Shown piece by piece: positions 5,577 to 6,105 of a stretch of DNA of 6,105 nt. Numbering within the stretch: position 1 is the stretch's first letter; each line of letters starts with the position of its first letter. The DNA is taken from the NCBI GenBank assembly GCA_002452515.1, contig DKEN01000050.1, positions 1 through 6,105 on the forward strand. Direction: 5' to 3'. This DNA comes from Spartobacteria bacterium UBA6821. Lineage in GTDB: Bacteria > Verrucomicrobiota > Verrucomicrobiia > Chthoniobacterales > UBA6821. Below the pieces are notes generated by a model. The model made no database searches, was not told where the DNA came from, and saw nothing but the letters and a program-made list of their open reading frames with translations. The position numbers were made by a program, and so were the translations under genes.

Positions 5577-5581
5577 CAGCC

Positions 5582-6105
5582 ATGTCCGACTCATCCATAC
5601 ACCTGCGCGCCAGGGGACTCCATCAGACCTACGTACTCGGCGTGGAGCGCCTCAAGGTATTGCAAGGAGTCGATCTTGATGTGGTGCGCGGCGAAGTTGT
5701 CTTTCTGCGCGGGGCCTCCGGTGCTGGCAAATCAACCCTGCTCTACATCCTCGCCGGCCTGGAACATCCAAAGGAGGGAACCGTCGAGTTTGAGGGCGAG
5801 CAGCTTTTTGCCCTTAGTGGTGACAAGCAGGCCCGTCTCAGGAACAAACGGATGGGCTTCGTCTTTCAATCTTACTTTCTCCTGCCCGAGCTGACCGCCC
5901 TGGAGAATGTCCTCCTCCCTGCGATGCTTGGTGGATCTCGGAGCGAGAAAAAGGCCCGTGAACTGCTCGACCGAGTGGGTCTTTCCGGCCGACTCGATCA
6001 TCTTCCCTCTCAGCTCAGTGGTGGAGAGCAGCAGCGTGTCGCCATCGCCCGCGCACTGGCCAATGCCCCTGAGATCCTGCTGGCCGACGAACCGACCGGC
6101 AACCT
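5582..6105 (+). CDS. LolD-type ABC transporter ATP-binding protein, 3' end outside the window
   Basis: The first 174 residues of an ATPase of the LolD/MacB/FtsE group, cut by the window edge; the family is usually about 225-240 residues. Walker [10 protein letters not shown] is at 44-52, the Q-loop Gln96 in FVFQ, the [11 protein letters not shown] block at 101-110, the signature LSGGEQQ at 145-151 and Walker B ILLADE at 165-170 with catalytic Glu170; the window ends in the D-loop region (PTGN). The block after the Q-loop is typical of LolD, which with LolC/LolE extracts lipoproteins from the inner membrane for the outer membrane, implying a Gram-negative envelope. MacB- or FtsE-like roles cannot be excluded without the missing end and the permease, expected downstream. 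The start ATG follows the TTTCAGC heptad array; no Shine-Dalgarno is visible. Confidence 0.93.
   Translation, partial: MSDSSIHLRARGLHQTYVLGVERLKVLQGVDLDVVRGEVVFLRGASGAGKSTLLYILAGLEHPKEGTVEFEGEQLFALSGDKQARLRNKRMGFVFQSYFLLPELTALENVLLPAMLGGSRSEKKARELLDRVGLSGRLDHLPSQLSGGEQQRVAIARALANAPEILLADEPTGN

Noticed and set aside
5487..5894. Plus-strand open frame of 135 codons starting in the purU-ABC gap
   Set aside because: It crosses the TTTCAGC array and then overlaps the ABC ATPase in another frame. The ATPase has Walker A, signature and Walker B motifs, so the other frame is a shadow.

Overview
The window reads as ordinary bacterial chromosome of moderate GC, with no transposase, integrase, phage gene or CRISPR array. 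The mix of genes fits a member of the Planctomycetota-Verrucomicrobiota-Chlamydiota group, most likely Verrucomicrobiota. The pointers are a soluble PAS-rich hybrid kinase, a GYF_2-Yip1 membrane protein next to a DUF2752 protein, a WalJ/YycJ-type hydrolase, and start codons mostly without a Shine-Dalgarno sequence. That placement is an inference from gene families, not from a marker gene.

Layout, left to right. A soluble hybrid histidine kinase (60-1997, +) has two PAS domains, HisKA, HATPase and a C-terminal receiver. Its second PAS is strikingly LOV-like but has Phe where the photoactive Cys should be. A 168-base gap with several small hairpins and a possible promoter leads to a complete tRNA-Arg(UCU) with encoded CCA (2166-2241). 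Sixty-seven bases later begins a WalJ/YycJ-type metallo-beta-lactamase-fold hydrolase (2309-3082, +). Its 3' end overlaps by 9 bases the 3' end of a convergent two-gene minus-strand unit: a GYF_2-Yip1 membrane protein (4406 to 3531) followed by a DUF2752 membrane protein (3511 to 3074, probable TTG start). A 147-base divergent region separates that unit from purU, formyltetrahydrofolate deformylase (4554-5420, +). After a 161-base gap, a LolD-type ABC transporter ATPase begins at 5582 and runs off the right edge.

The genes do not form one pathway: signalling, tRNA supply, a hydrolase, membrane proteins of unknown role, one-carbon/purine metabolism and probable lipoprotein transport sit side by side. 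What links several of them is non-coding. Three of the five protein genes that begin with ATG (GYF_2-Yip1, purU and the ABC ATPase) are preceded by a pyrimidine-rich tract built from degenerate 7-base repeats, of the TTCATNN or TTTCARC type. These end at or within a few bases of the start codon, and no Shine-Dalgarno is visible. In the two divergent genes the heptads are in exact register with the ATG. I consider this the most interesting pattern in the window; I do not know whether it has been described. The Cys-less LOV-like domain is second.
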